Shown: one piece after another, positions 18,360-28,101 of the stretch | Layout: each line of letters opens with the position of its first letter | Numbering within the stretch: the stretch's first letter is position 1 | From: Cellulomonas xiejunii | Lineage (GTDB): Bacteria > Actinomycetota > Actinomycetes > Actinomycetales > Cellulomonadaceae | Assembly (NCBI RefSeq): GCF_024508315.1 | Contig: NZ_CP101987.1 | Coordinates: 3,224,001 to 3,288,000, forward strand | Length of the DNA stretch: 64,000 nt | Direction of reading: 5' to 3' | Translations under genes and position numbers: made by a program | The notes under the pieces: generated by a model | What the model was told of the DNA's origin: nothing | The model's database searches: none | What the model saw: only the letters and a program-made list of their open reading frames with translations

Positions 18360-19163
18360 ATGTCCGCCCGCCGCACCGCCGCGCTCGCGTCCGCCACCAC
18401 CACCGCGCTGACCGCGCTGCTGCTCGTCGGCGCCGCGACCGCCGCGAGCGCGGGATCGGACGCCCCGCCGCCGTACCGCGTGACGGGGACCGCGCTCGAG
18501 CTCCCCGTGGGCGCGACGCTGCAGGTCCACGGGCATGTCAACGTCGTCTACACCTCGGCGCGCGGCACGGCCTCGCGCAACGTGCACATCGAGGGCCCCG
18601 GGACGCCCTTCGGTGACCTCGTCGGCACGTCCGTGCTCACCTGGGACCGCGCCGGCCTCCCGCCGGACGCGTGCATCACGTGGGTGCAGGTCAGCGGGTA
18701 CGACGAGCACTACGGCGAGGGCGGCCAGGCGCCCGTCTGCCGCACGGGGACGCCGTCCGCGGCACCGGAGCCCGCCCCCTCGGACGGGGCGCCTGCCCTG
18801 CCGCCGGTCGCCCCGGCACCGATCGCGACCGCGCCGGCCGCGCCGCCGGTCGACGCCCCGGCCCCGGCAGCACCGGGCGAGCCCATCGCGTCCGCCCCGA
18901 CGGAGGTGGCGCCCGCGCCCGCCGAGGCACCCGCAGCCCCGGCACCCGCGGTGCCGCCCGCGCCGGCGGAGCGCGCCGAGGTCCTCGCGGCCGACGCGCC
19001 GACCCCCGCGCCGTCACCGACGGCCGCAGGGGCGGTCGTCGAACGTTCCGAGGTCCTCGCCGCCACGGGCGCACGCACCGGCGCGATCGTCGGCGGCGCA
19101 GCGCTCGCCCTGGCCGCCGGGTCGGCCCTCGTCCTGTGGCGTCGCCGCCGCATGACCCCCTGA
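18360..19163 (+). CDS. LAxTG-anchored surface protein (sortase E substrate)
   Basis: Secreted protein of 267 residues. A signal peptide (about 1-32) is followed by a small globular region of about 100 residues with two cysteines (DACITW, APVCRTG). Then comes a long Pro/Ala-rich wall-spanning stretch (about 135-230). The C-terminus has the sorting signal LAATG, a membrane helix and RRRR. LAxTG is the motif cut by class E sortases of high-GC actinobacteria, so the protein should be covalently fixed to peptidoglycan. The function of the globular part is unknown. The gene ends at a strong hairpin shared with a convergent lipoprotein gene. Confidence 0.88.
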   Translation: MSARRTAALASATTTALTALLLVGAATAASAGSDAPPPYRVTGTALELPVGATLQVHGHVNVVYTSARGTASRNVHIEGPGTPFGDLVGTSVLTWDRAGLPPDACITWVQVSGYDEHYGEGGQAPVCRTGTPSAAPEPAPSDGAPALPPVAPAPIATAPAAPPVDAPAPAAPGEPIASAPTEVAPAPAEAPAAPAPAVPPAPAERAEVLAADAPTPAPSPTAAGAVVERSEVLAATGARTGAIVGGAALALAAGSALVLWRRRRMTP

Positions 19164-19200
19164 CCACCCGCCGCCCGGTGGACGGCCGGGCGGAAAGGGA

Positions 19201-19243
19201 GCGTGAAGCGTTGTTGCCGCATCCCGGCAGCAACGCTTCACGC
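19201..19243. terminator. Bidirectional hairpin between LAxTG protein and lipoprotein genes
   Basis: A 19-bp stem, 19201-19219 with 19225-19243, with one G-T pair and a 5-nt loop, sits between two convergent stops. Its sequence differs from both palindrome families, so it looks like an ordinary shared terminator. Confidence 0.75.
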
Positions 19244-19270
19244 TTTCCCGGGCACCGCGCGCCGCCGGAC

Positions 19271-20119
19271 TCAGCGGTCCGCGTCGGTGGGGTTGCAGCG
19301 CGTGAGGAGCATGGTCGACGTCGGGACCTCGGGACGCCAGGGCTCGATGTTCCACGACGCCTTCTCCGGCGCACCGAGGACGTGGCACCAGAGCTGCGCC
19401 TGCATCGAGGCGGACCCGGACTCCGGCTCGGCGAGCGCGAGCTCGGACACGAGCGCGTGCTGCGCGGCCAGGCTGCCGCGGCGGACCCAGTCCGCCGGGA
19501 CCACGAGGAGCGACCGGCCGCCGTCCGCGTCACCCCACGTCGCTGACTCGAGCGCCGCGAGCCCGACGACGAACGTCACCGAGCTCGTCGGTGCGTCGAG
19601 CGCGAGCACGTCACCGACGGGGCGCCAGGTCCCGCGCGCGCCGTCGGTGCCGGCCGGGGCCGCGAGCGCGGCGACGACCGCCCCGGCCTCGTCGTGCAGC
19701 GTGACGGACCCGTCGCCCTGCACCTCGCTCCGGCCGCCGCGCGGTGGCGCGACCCAACCGAGCGTGCCGGACGGGCCGGCGGCCGTCGCAGGCGTCGTGA
19801 CCGTCGTGACCGTCGAGCCGTCCATGCTGTCCTCGACCTGCACGTGCGTCCCGTCGGCGGGGAGCAGCGAGCCCACGTCGCGACCGAGGGCGGCCGGTCC
19901 ACCGAGCAGCATCCCGGAGTCGCGGACGGGCCCGCTCCCGGGCGCCGCGGCGTCCGGCGTGCCGGTGTCCCCCGTCGACGCGTCCGTCGACGCGTCCGTC
20001 GCCGCGAGCGAGGCGCGCGGCGACGCGGCCGGGCCGGGCAGGCTGCGCCCCGGTCCGCAGCCGGCGACGAGCACGACGACGGCCGTCACGACGACGACGC
20101 CTCGCACCGACTGCCTCAC
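19271..20119 (-). CDS. Putative lipoprotein, function unknown
   Basis: Exported lipoprotein of 282 residues. A signal sequence of about 20 residues (VRQSVRGVVVVTAVVVLVAGC) ends with the lipobox VAGC, so the mature Cys would be lipidated. The next 50 residues are Ser/Thr/Ala/Asp-rich and probably flexible. The remainder looks globular with beta-rich character and ends in a region with Trp and two Cys (LWCHVLG, LLTRCNP). I do not recognise a domain. GTG 20119 is the only start that gives a clean signal peptide. The gene faces the LAxTG surface protein gene across a shared terminator. Confidence 0.75.
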   Translation of the reverse strand: MRQSVRGVVVVTAVVVLVAGCGPGRSLPGPAASPRASLAATDASTDASTGDTGTPDAAAPGSGPVRDSGMLLGGPAALGRDVGSLLPADGTHVQVEDSMDGSTVTTVTTPATAAGPSGTLGWVAPPRGGRSEVQGDGSVTLHDEAGAVVAALAAPAGTDGARGTWRPVGDVLALDAPTSSVTFVVGLAALESATWGDADGGRSLLVVPADWVRRGSLAAQHALVSELALAEPESGSASMQAQLWCHVLGAPEKASWNIEPWRPEVPTSTMLLTRCNPTDADR

Positions 20120-20231
20120 GGCGCGACGGTAGCCGCTCGGCGGCCCGGGGCACGACGCAGGCGGGAGCAGATGCATGGACACCCATCCGCCCGGGTGGGA
20201 CATTTGCCTGCACCCGACGAAGGGACGCGCC

Positions 20232-20417
20232 ATGTCCGCCACCGCCCCCCGGCCGCAGCCCCACCCCGAGCCCCGGGCCGAGCCCGCCCCCGACTTCCGG
20301 CGGCTGCCCGAGCCCATCGCGCTCGAGGACACCATCGCGACCCAGGACGTGCGCGACGTGCCGGACCCCGACGGCGGCCGGGACCCGAACCACGACTGGA
20401 TGATCCGGCACGCCTGA
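20232..20417 (+). CDS. Small hypothetical protein (61 residues)
   Basis: Short open frame with a reasonable ribosome site (GAAGGGA) before ATG 20232. The protein is Pro-rich at the N-terminus (PRPQPHPEPRAEPAP) and then acidic (LEDTIATQDVRDVPDPDG), ending in NHDWMIRHA. It has no membrane segment and no recognised domain. The first part of the 3' flank repeats the last few bases of the gene (CTGATCCCGACGGCGCC twice). Function unknown; whether it is expressed is uncertain. Confidence 0.55.
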   Translation: MSATAPRPQPHPEPRAEPAPDFRRLPEPIALEDTIATQDVRDVPDPDGGRDPNHDWMIRHA

Positions 20418-20520
20418 TCCCGACGGCGCCTGATCCCGACGGCGCCGGTCCCGACGGTGACGGCCCCGACCGGGCCGGTCCCCGCTCGCGACCGCGCCCC
20501 CCGCGTGCTGTGCTGCGGGA

Positions 20521-21345
20521 GTGGACGGGTTCTCGCGTGACGGCCTGCGGTTCGACGTGCGCGACGACGGCCCGCGCGACGACGCCCCCGTCGCGGTGCT
20601 GCTGCACGGGTTCCCGCAGGACGCCTCCGCATACGACGCGGTCGTGCCGCTGCTGACCGAGGCCGGCGTGCGGACGCTCGTCCCGGACCAGCGCGGGTAC
20701 AGCCCGGGCGCCCGTCCGGCGGGGCTGCGCGCGTACGCCGTGCCGGAGCTCGTCGACGACGTCGTGGCGCTGCTCGACGCGGCCGGGGTGGACGCCGCGC
20801 ACGTCGTCGGTCACGACTGGGGTGGCGCCGTCGCGTGGGCGCTCGCCGCACGCCGGCCGGACCGCGTCGCGTCGTTGACCGCCCTGGGGACGCCCCACCC
20901 CGCCGCGCTGCGCAGGGGGCTGCCGCGCGGGCAGATCGCGCGGTCCTGGTACGTCGGCGCGTTCCAGGTGCCGCGGCTGCCCGAGCGCGCGCTGCTGGCA
21001 CGCGACGGGTCCCGCCTGCGACGCGCCCTGGTCGGCACAGGCCTGGCACCGCACCGCGCCGAGTACTACGTCGCCCGCATGTCCGCCCCCGGCGCGCTGA
21101 CCGCGGCCCTCGCCTGGTACCGGGCGCTCGGTGTGCCACGCACCGGCGGCACCGGGCAGGTCGGCGTCCCGACGACGTACGTCTCGGCCCGTCGCGACCC
21201 GTTCTTCGCGCCCGCGTCCGTCGAGGCGACGGGTGACCACGTCGACGCGCCGTTCCTGCACGTCGACCTCGACGCCGACCACTGGCTGCCGGAGCACCGG
21301 CCGGCGGACGTCGCCGCAGCGGTCCTCGGGCAGGTGCGTGGGTGA
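20521..21345 (+). CDS. Alpha/beta hydrolase, epoxide-hydrolase-like
   Basis: Alpha/beta-hydrolase of 274 residues. HGFPQDASAYD holds the oxyanion HG motif, and the nucleophile elbow is VVGHDWGGAVAW. An Asp in GHDWG rather than Ser or Cys is the mark of epoxide hydrolases and haloalkane dehalogenases. PDQRGYSPGARP is the usual loop after strand 4. The catalytic His is likely in DLDADHWLPEHRP near the C-terminus. Start GTG 20521 is chosen from the family N-terminus. The stop overlaps the next gene in GTGA, so they form a small operon. The substrate is unknown. Confidence 0.85.
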   Translation: MDGFSRDGLRFDVRDDGPRDDAPVAVLLHGFPQDASAYDAVVPLLTEAGVRTLVPDQRGYSPGARPAGLRAYAVPELVDDVVALLDAAGVDAAHVVGHDWGGAVAWALAARRPDRVASLTALGTPHPAALRRGLPRGQIARSWYVGAFQVPRLPERALLARDGSRLRRALVGTGLAPHRAEYYVARMSAPGALTAALAWYRALGVPRTGGTGQVGVPTTYVSARRDPFFAPASVEATGDHVDAPFLHVDLDADHWLPEHRPADVAAAVLGQVRG

Positions 21346-21689
21346 GGCTGTGGTCGCTGCACCCCGCGCTGCTCGACCGGCAGGGGCTGACGGCGTGCTG
21401 GCGTGACGTCCCCGAGGGTGAGCGGACGCGCACCGCGCCTCGGGTCGCCGTGACCGACGGGCAGCTCGCCCTCGAGTGGCGGCACCTGCTGGGCAAGCTC
21501 GCGGTCCGCTCCCCCGAGCGGTACGCGGTCGTCGGGGACTCCGGGAGTGCGGTGCCGCACCCGCTGTTCGTCGTCGTGCCGGGTGGAGTCGAGGAGTGGG
21601 AGCGGGCGACCGATCCGTCGGCCGACGTAGCGCCGACGGTCGACGCACGGCACGCTCAGGAGGCCGGCACCCCGCACCTCGACACCTGA
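21342..21689 (+). CDS. Pyrimidine-dimer glycosylase-related protein with internal deletion
   Basis: Protein of 115 residues that begins MRLWSLHPALLDRQGL, the start of a bacterial family annotated as pyrimidine dimer DNA glycosylase (endonuclease V, PF03013-type). The later blocks DGQLALEWRHLLGKLAVRSPERY and PHPLFVVVPGGVEEWE also match. Between them the usual segment of roughly 50-60 residues (with HPQLxRF and GYxFD patterns, as I remember the family) is missing: CWRD runs directly into a short unrelated linker. The frame is intact, so this is an in-frame internal deletion that probably removes part of the core. It starts with a GTGA overlap on the hydrolase gene. Likely inactive or altered. 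Confidence 0.65.
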   Translation: MRLWSLHPALLDRQGLTACWRDVPEGERTRTAPRVAVTDGQLALEWRHLLGKLAVRSPERYAVVGDSGSAVPHPLFVVVPGGVEEWERATDPSADVAPTVDARHAQEAGTPHLDT

Positions 21690-21702
21690 AGGGCACCACT
21701 CG

Positions 21703-22359
21703 ATGACGACCATGACCTTCCTCGGGCACTCGTGCGTCCGCCTCGACCGCGACGGGCAGTCCCTCGTGATCGACCCGGGGAGCTTCAGCGCACCCGACGC
21801 GCTCGACGGCGCGACGGGCGTGCTCATCACGCACGAGCACGCCGACCACGTCGACCCCGGGCCGCTGCAGTCCGCCCTGGCGTCCGTGCCGGGTCTGGAG
21901 GTGTGGGGGCCTGCGACGGTCGTCGAGCTGCTGACGAAGGGCGGGGCGGACGCCGCCCGGTTGCACGGCCTCGCGCCCGGGGACACGGCGGACGTCGTCG
22001 GGTTCTCGGTGACGGCGCTCGGCGGGCAGCACGCCGTCATCCACCCCGACATCCCGCGCATCCACAACCTCGCCTACCTGGTCGACGGCTCCCTGCTGCA
22101 CCCGGGCGACTCCTTCACCGCCGCCCCGGCCGACGCGACCGTCGAGGTGCTGCTGCTGCCGGCCGCCGCGCCGTGGCTGAAGATCTCCGAGGCCGTCGAC
22201 TACGCCCGCTCGGTGGGTGCACGGACGGTCGTGCCCATCCACACCGGGATCTACAACGACAACGGCATCGGGCTGGTCGACCGCGTGCTCGGCGGGCTCG
22301 TCGGCGACGCGTACCGGCGCGTGGCTCCCGGGGAGACGCTCGACGTCACCGGCGGCTGA
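21703..22359 (+). CDS. MBL-fold metallo-hydrolase (UlaG-like)
   Basis: Metallo-beta-lactamase-fold enzyme of 218 residues. The metal-binding motif is THEHADHVD, with further ligands in GGQHAVIH, LHPGDS and PIHTG near the C-terminus. The opening TFLGHSCVRLDRDG is typical of UlaG-like or YtkL-like hydrolases, which cleave lactone, phosphoester or similar bonds with two metal ions. ATG 21703 lies 13 bp after the previous stop, so it belongs to the same operon as the epoxide-hydrolase-like gene. The physiological substrate cannot be told. Confidence 0.88.
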   Translation: MTTMTFLGHSCVRLDRDGQSLVIDPGSFSAPDALDGATGVLITHEHADHVDPGPLQSALASVPGLEVWGPATVVELLTKGGADAARLHGLAPGDTADVVGFSVTALGGQHAVIHPDIPRIHNLAYLVDGSLLHPGDSFTAAPADATVEVLLLPAAAPWLKISEAVDYARSVGARTVVPIHTGIYNDNGIGLVDRVLGGLVGDAYRRVAPGETLDVTGG

Positions 22360-22385
22360 GCGGCGACCGTCCTCGCCGCCCGGGG

Positions 22386-22817
22386 TCAGGACGGGGCGGC
22401 GTCCCCCTCGTGCGCGATGCGGGCCTCGTCGAGCGCGCGCTGCGCCCGCTTCGGGGCCCGGCGCCGCCACGCGGCCTCGAGCAGCTCGGCCGCGTGGTCC
22501 CAGTCCGGGTCGCTCGCGGGGTCGACGAGCATCCCGACCCAGCCCTGCGCGCCGTCGTACGGGGGGACGAAGAAGCGCAGCGGGTCGGCCGCGACCAGCT
22601 CGCGCTGCTCGTCCCGCGTCGTGCCCACGCGCAGTGCGAGGCGACCGTCGTCGTGGTGGTCGACCGTGAGCCACGCGAACCGCCGGCCCCCGAGGACGAC
22701 GGCGGTGTGACCGTGCTCGCTCGGCGGCTGCACCGTGACCTCGGGCAGCCCGGCGGCGAGCTCGACGAGGCGCTGGCGAGCGCGCTCCGCGTCGGACTCG
22801 GTCCACGACGTGCCCAT
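22386..22817 (-). CDS. MmcQ/YjbR-family protein, copy 1
   Basis: Protein of 143 residues of the MmcQ/YjbR family (CyaY-like fold, DNA-binding suspected for some members). It shows EHGHTAVVLGGRRFAWLTVDHHDDGRLALRVG, RFFVPPYDGAQGWVGMLVD and the basic C-terminal helix AAWRRRAPKRAQRALDEAR. A close paralogue lies at 31948-32376, inside the immunity island, with several identical blocks. The start ATG 22817 is followed by MGTSWT as in the paralogue. Function of the family is not established. Confidence 0.8.
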   Translation of the reverse strand: MGTSWTESDAERARQRLVELAAGLPEVTVQPPSEHGHTAVVLGGRRFAWLTVDHHDDGRLALRVGTTRDEQRELVAADPLRFFVPPYDGAQGWVGMLVDPASDPDWDHAAELLEAAWRRRAPKRAQRALDEARIAHEGDAAPS

Positions 22818-22892
22818 GGGGCGACGCTAGCGACCGGGGGCACCCGCCACCAGAGGCCACCAGTGGCGTGTGCCGAGGACCGGTCCGAAGGC

Positions 22893-23363
22893 TCACGGGC
22901 ACGGCTGGTCGCGGACCTCGAACAGGCACTCGACGATGATCGGCAACCCGCCCCGCAGGGAGACGGCACCCAGCACCGACCGGGTGTGGATGCCGGCGTC
23001 GCCGAACACGTCGACGAACAGCGTCGACAGCCCGTCGAGCGCCAGGTGGTGCTCGGCGTAGTCCTCGGTCGCGTTGACGAAGCCCTGGACGCGCACGACC
23101 CGCGCCACCTCGTCCAGCGAGCCGAGGAAGTCCCGGACCGTCGCGAGCACCTCCAGGCCGGCGGACCGTGCGAGTCGAGCGCCGTCGGCCGTCGTCAGCT
23201 CGCGGCCCAGCCTCCCCGCGGTGACGGGCGCGCCCGGGCCCTTGCCGGACACGAACAGCAGCGCACCGACCTGCACGCAGCTCGCGTACGCCGCCTGCGG
23301 GGAGCCCGCGGGTGGCAGGTCGATGCCCAGCTCGGACAGGCGCTGCTCGGCGGACCACGGCAT
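22893..23363 (-). CDS. RidA/YjgF-family protein
   Basis: RidA-type protein of 156 residues; the family hydrolyses reactive enamine or imine intermediates. The pattern YASCVQVGALLFVSGKGP, then NATEDYAEHHLALDGLSTLFVDVFG and HTRSVLGAVSLRGGLPIIVECLFEV, follows the family in order, though the catalytic Arg of classic RidA (TRxxV) appears here in HTRSVLG. This is the longer RidA subgroup with an N-terminal extension. ATG 23363 was chosen because upstream sequence loses family character. It is divergent from an aldo/keto reductase. Confidence 0.85.
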   Translation of the reverse strand: MPWSAEQRLSELGIDLPPAGSPQAAYASCVQVGALLFVSGKGPGAPVTAGRLGRELTTADGARLARSAGLEVLATVRDFLGSLDEVARVVRVQGFVNATEDYAEHHLALDGLSTLFVDVFGDAGIHTRSVLGAVSLRGGLPIIVECLFEVRDQPCP

Positions 23364-23587
23364 GCTGCGGCTCCTCACGGGTCGTACGTCGGCGGGCGAG
23401 GCGGCAGCGCCGACACGTCGACCACTCGTGCTGGTCCGCACCGCCGCACGGCGACGTGCCGCGACGCTACCGCCCAACCGGTGCCGGCCGCCCTCGACGA
23501 GGAGGCCCCGGACGCGGTCGCACCGCAGAGGGTCGCACCTCGGCGCGTCGAGGTGCGGGGTGGTGGCCGGTCACGTCTGATGGGGGC

Positions 23588-24451
<864 letters not shown>

Positions 24452-24506
24452 CCCCACGGGCACCCACGGCGCCGGTCACTCGCGCCTACGACGGCGCGAC
24501 ACGCTG

Positions 24507-24857
24507 CTACGGCGAGTCGCCGACCAGTGAGGCGTCGCACCACACGTCCTCGTGTCCCGGAGCGATGAGGAAGCGCCAGCCCGGCGGGAGCGCGAGGTAG
24601 GGCACCGTGAGCGCACACCACGTCACGAGGTGCTCGACGTGAAGTGGGACGAAGAAGTCGGGGTCCTCGGACAGCTCCTCCCCCGCCCACAGGAACCAGC
24701 CCGTGGTACCGAGCGCCGGCGGCAGCCGCAACCCGTTGACGGGTTGGATCCCCGATGCCAGGTTCCGAGCCGCGCCCACGGTCTGACCTGATTCGACCCC
24801 ACGAGGCGGGGCACCGTACCGGCGAGCGACAGCGAGCTGTGCCGCACTGATGGTCAT
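24507..24857 (-). CDS. Imm33/DUF2185-like immunity protein
   Basis: Protein of 116 residues. The core [19 protein letters not shown], then [12 protein letters not shown] and [23 protein letters not shown] resemble immunity proteins of the Imm33 (DUF2185-related) type, which neutralise polymorphic toxin tips. The N-terminal 45 residues are variable. No toxin gene is adjacent; the next gene is an ABC transporter on the same strand. It marks the left end of the minus-strand immunity island. Family placement is from memory of the GWRFL...EDVW pattern and should be treated as likely, not certain. Confidence 0.7.
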   Translation of the reverse strand: MTISAAQLAVARRYGAPPRGVESGQTVGAARNLASGIQPVNGLRLPPALGTTGWFLWAGEELSEDPDFFVPLHVEHLVTWCALTVPYLALPPGWRFLIAPGHEDVWCDASLVGDSP

Positions 24858-24911
24858 GGCGGGCCCAGCCGCTTCCTCATTGCGCGAGCGTACGCACTCG
24901 TCGTCGGGATG

Positions 24912-25679
24912 TCAGAAGCCCAGATTCCTGAGCCAGGCCTGGAGGTCGTCCTCGCGCTGCTGCGCCTGCTCCGCCTGCCACGGCCCGGCCTCGTGCGAGT
25001 CCACGAGCACGCCGTCGCGGAGGTAGATGACGCGCTCGCCGCGGGCGGCGACGGCCGGGTCGTGGGTGACCATGACGATCGTGGTCCCGCTGCGGTGCAC
25101 GTCCGTGAGCGCATCCATGACCTCGGTGGACATGCTGCTGTTCAGCGCGCCCGTCGGCTCGTCCGCGAACAGGACGGACGGCTCGCCCGCGAGCGCCCGG
25201 CAGATGGAGGCCCGCTGCAGCTGACCGCCGGAGACCTGGGTCACGCCGTGGTCCTTGATGTGCGCGATCCCGAACCGGTCCATGAGCGCGTCCGCACGGG
25301 CGATCGCGGCGTTCTTGTTCTCCTTGGATGCCGCCTTCAGCGCGGGCAGGAGGATGTTGTCGCGCACGTCGAGGTTGCCGAGGAAGTGCGCCTGCTGGAA
25401 TACGAAGCCCATCTGCGTGAGACGGACGTGCGCCATCTCGGCGTCGCGCAGGGACGTCAGCTCGCGCCCGTCCAGCAGCACCTTCCCGTCCGTGGGCCGG
25501 TCCATGCCGCTGATGCTGTAGAGCAGCGTCGACTTGCCCGAGCCCGATGCCCCCATGATGACGAGGAACTCCCCCGACCGCACGGACAGGTCGATCCCGC
25601 GGAGCACCTCGGTCGGCGGCTCGGTCGAGAAGTACGTCTTGGTGAGTGCCTGCGACTCGAGCGTCACGTTCTGGTTCAT
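24912..25679 (-). CDS. ABC transporter ATP-binding protein (LolD/MacB-like)
   Basis: ATPase subunit of 255 residues. Motifs in order are Walker A GASGSGKST, Q-loop FVFQQAHFLGN, signature VSGGQLQRASI (SGGQ), Walker B VLFADEPTGALNS, and switch His MVTHDP. The sequence NILLPALKAASKENKN and the general length match the LolD/MacB/FtsE group that drives FtsX-type permeases. ATG 25679. It is 10 bp downstream of the permease gene and forms an operon with it. Confidence 0.93.
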   Translation of the reverse strand: MNQNVTLESQALTKTYFSTEPPTEVLRGIDLSVRSGEFLVIMGASGSGKSTLLYSISGMDRPTDGKVLLDGRELTSLRDAEMAHVRLTQMGFVFQQAHFLGNLDVRDNILLPALKAASKENKNAAIARADALMDRFGIAHIKDHGVTQVSGGQLQRASICRALAGEPSVLFADEPTGALNSSMSTEVMDALTDVHRSGTTIVMVTHDPAVAARGERVIYLRDGVLVDSHEAGPWQAEQAQQREDDLQAWLRNLGF

Positions 25680-25689
25680 GAGTTCCCCA

Positions 25690-28101
25690 TCATTCTCGGA
25701 GCCACTGACTCTTGTCGGCGCCCCGGATACCGGCGGTGAGCAGGACGACGCCGAGATACCCGGCACCTACGAGCAGCAGCGGGTACAGCGCGTACACGAG
25801 CCACGGGTCCGGGATGAACGTCAGGTCCGAGATGTTCATCTGGAGCGCGGCGAGCAGCCCGGTCGCCAGGGACTCCCCGCCCGTCGCGGCGAACACGAGC
25901 CCGAGCAGCGTCCCGGCGACCACCGTCACGAGCGTCTTGGTCCGGACCTGCCCGACGATCTCGCTCGCCGAGAACCCGATCGCGGTGAGCACGCCCATCT
26001 TCGACCGGTCCCGTGTGAGCCGGAGGTTGAGGAACAGGCTCGTGACGAGGAGCGCCACCCCGATCCCGAAGACCAGCGCGAGCCACGCCGCGCTCCGGAA
26101 CGCATCGGTCGTCCCGGCGAAGGTCTGCTCCAGGTACTCCGCCATCGGGAAGACGACGGCGGTGGGGAACTGCTCCTCCAGCGCGCTCGCGATGACCACG
26201 GGGTCCTCGCCGTCGACCACGTTCGCGTAGAAGATGTACGCGGACGCGCCCTGCGTGATCTCGCCCCGCATCTTGGCCGTCTTCCCGCCGGCCGTGAGGT
26301 CCTGGTAGAGGCCGCTGACCTCGACCGCGGTCGAGGTGCCGTCGCGCTCCACGGTCATGGTGTCGCCGACGCCCACTCCGAGCTCGGAGGCGTTCAGGGC
26401 CGACAGCGCGATCTGCCCCTCCTCCGGTGCGCCGCCCTCCGTGAACCGGATCGTCTCGCCGGAGTAGTCACCGACCTCGACGGGCAGGCTCATCACGCCC
26501 TCCGCGCCCTCGGTCCGGTACTGCACGCTCGCGTAGGCCCGCAGGTCGGCGAGCCGCTCGTCGCCCTGGAGGGCGGTGGCCACCTCCTGACGCACGCTGT
26601 CGACCTCGTCCTGGAACTGCAGGTCGACACGCAGGTCGCGCTCGGGCGCACCCATGGAGGAGACGAACTGCGGGCTCTCGAACGTGCTGAGCAGGTTGGC
26701 CGGCACCGTGATCAGCACCGCCGTGAGGAAGAACACGACGGGCACGAGGACCCACTGCCGACCCTCGGCCCGCAGGTCCAGGAGGGCGAGGCGCCGGTCG
26801 AGGCTCGTGCCGGACGACGAGGCGAGGCCGGTCCGACGCACCCAGCGCGCCTGGCGCCTGGCGCGCCGGGCGGTCTGCTTCTCGTTCAGCGTGCTGCCGT
26901 GCACGAGGGCGTTGACGACCTCGATCTTCCGCACCTTGCGCAGCACCCTGCGGCAGATTGCGACGACGATCCCGAAGACTGCCGCCAGCGCGATCAACGG
27001 GACGAGGAACGTCCACGGCCCCACCTCGGCCGCGGCGTAGTTGGCCTGCAGGCTCTGCGTCAGGTAGCTCGTCGCGACGATCGCGAGGAGGCCACCCACG
27101 ACGCAGGCGGCCAGCGTCATCGCGACGTACTTGGACAGGTACAGGCCGCAGATCGCGCGGTCGGGGATGCCGATCGCCTTCATGGCGCCGATCTCCTGGA
27201 CCTCGTCCTCGAGCGTCCCCGTGATGACGAACCGCAGGTTGAGCAGCGCGACGACGACCAGCAGCAGGCTGACGAAGATCAGCGCCATCGCCGCCAGGCC
27301 GTCGCTGAACGTGTTGATGATCTGGATCTGCTGACCCGTGATCGCGGGGCCGTTCTTCGGCAGCGCCTCGTCGGCCTCGTACGCGCCCTGGAGGTCGTTC
27401 GCCAGCCCGCCGTCCGTCAGCCGGTACTCGACGATGACCTCGGGCAGACCCCCGGCCTGGCGGAGCTGCTCGAAGTCATCGTCGGAGACCAGGACGCGCG
27501 TGGCGCTGTTCAACGACGCCGCCATCTGGGCGTCCTTCACGACCCCCTGGACGTCCAGGACGATCGGACCCTCGTCGGTCACGACCGTGAGCGTGTCACC
27601 GGCCTGCAGGCCGAAGGCCTGCTGGTACTTGACCGGGACGTACACCTCGCCCTGCGCCGGCTCCGGGATGTCCCCGTTCTCGTCGACGAGGTAGTCGAAC
27701 GCGTCGTTCTGCGTCACGAAGAGGTTGTCGAACCGGCTCGAGCTCATGGACCCGGACTCGCCCGTGGCCGGGCGGTCCCAGCTCAGCGCGTTGCTCTCGT
27801 AGCCGACCATCTCGGTGACGAGCCACGCGTCGATCTCGTCGTGGTCGGCGGCGAACGCCTCCAGCGCCGAGCGGTCGTACTCGCCCTTGTGCATCTGCAG
27901 GAAGTGCGGGGGCTGCGCCTGCGCGAAGAGGCCGCCGACCGAACCCGCGAGCCGCTCGATCACCATGGACCCCGTCGCCATGAGGAAGGCACTCAGGATC
28001 AGGATGGCGATCAGGGCGCTGTTGACGGCCTTGTTCCTGACCAGGCCGTTGTACGCATGGCGCAGGTACAGGCGGTCTGTGGCCTTCGCTGGGTTCCTCA
28101 C
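25690..28101 (-). CDS. ABC transporter permease, FtsX/MacB-type (two FtsX units)
   Basis: Membrane protein of 803 residues with an N-terminal helix (SALIAILILSAFLMATGSMVI), a large extracytoplasmic domain, a helix block (MALIFVSLLLVVVALLNLRFVITGTLEDEVQEIGAMKAIG), a second extracellular domain, and a second block with MGVLTAIGFSASEIVGQVRT. The two FtsX-type cores suggest a mechanotransmission transporter rather than a pore. With the adjacent ATPase it could extract lipoproteins, export a peptide, or confer resistance to an antimicrobial. GTG 28101 is preceded by AGGAG. Its base composition is slightly less GC-rich than the flanking chromosome, by eye. Confidence 0.9.
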   Translation of the reverse strand: MRNPAKATDRLYLRHAYNGLVRNKAVNSALIAILILSAFLMATGSMVIERLAGSVGGLFAQAQPPHFLQMHKGEYDRSALEAFAADHDEIDAWLVTEMVGYESNALSWDRPATGESGSMSSSRFDNLFVTQNDAFDYLVDENGDIPEPAQGEVYVPVKYQQAFGLQAGDTLTVVTDEGPIVLDVQGVVKDAQMAASLNSATRVLVSDDDFEQLRQAGGLPEVIVEYRLTDGGLANDLQGAYEADEALPKNGPAITGQQIQIINTFSDGLAAMALIFVSLLLVVVALLNLRFVITGTLEDEVQEIGAMKAIGIPDRAICGLYLSKYVAMTLAACVVGGLLAIVATSYLTQSLQANYAAAEVGPWTFLVPLIALAAVFGIVVAICRRVLRKVRKIEVVNALVHGSTLNEKQTARRARRQARWVRRTGLASSSGTSLDRRLALLDLRAEGRQWVLVPVVFFLTAVLITVPANLLSTFESPQFVSSMGAPERDLRVDLQFQDEVDSVRQEVATALQGDERLADLRAYASVQYRTEGAEGVMSLPVEVGDYSGETIRFTEGGAPEEGQIALSALNASELGVGVGDTMTVERDGTSTAVEVSGLYQDLTAGGKTAKMRGEITQGASAYIFYANVVDGEDPVVIASALEEQFPTAVVFPMAEYLEQTFAGTTDAFRSAAWLALVFGIGVALLVTSLFLNLRLTRDRSKMGVLTAIGFSASEIVGQVRTKTLVTVVAGTLLGLVFAATGGESLATGLLAALQMNISDLTFIPDPWLVYALYPLLLVGAGYLGVVLLTAGIRGADKSQWLRE

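Noticed and set aside
20116-23358. Minus-strand frame of about 1080 codons
   Set aside because: It runs antisense to the hydrolase, MBL-fold and other plus-strand genes, and reads the MmcQ and RidA genes out of frame; composition is shadow-like.
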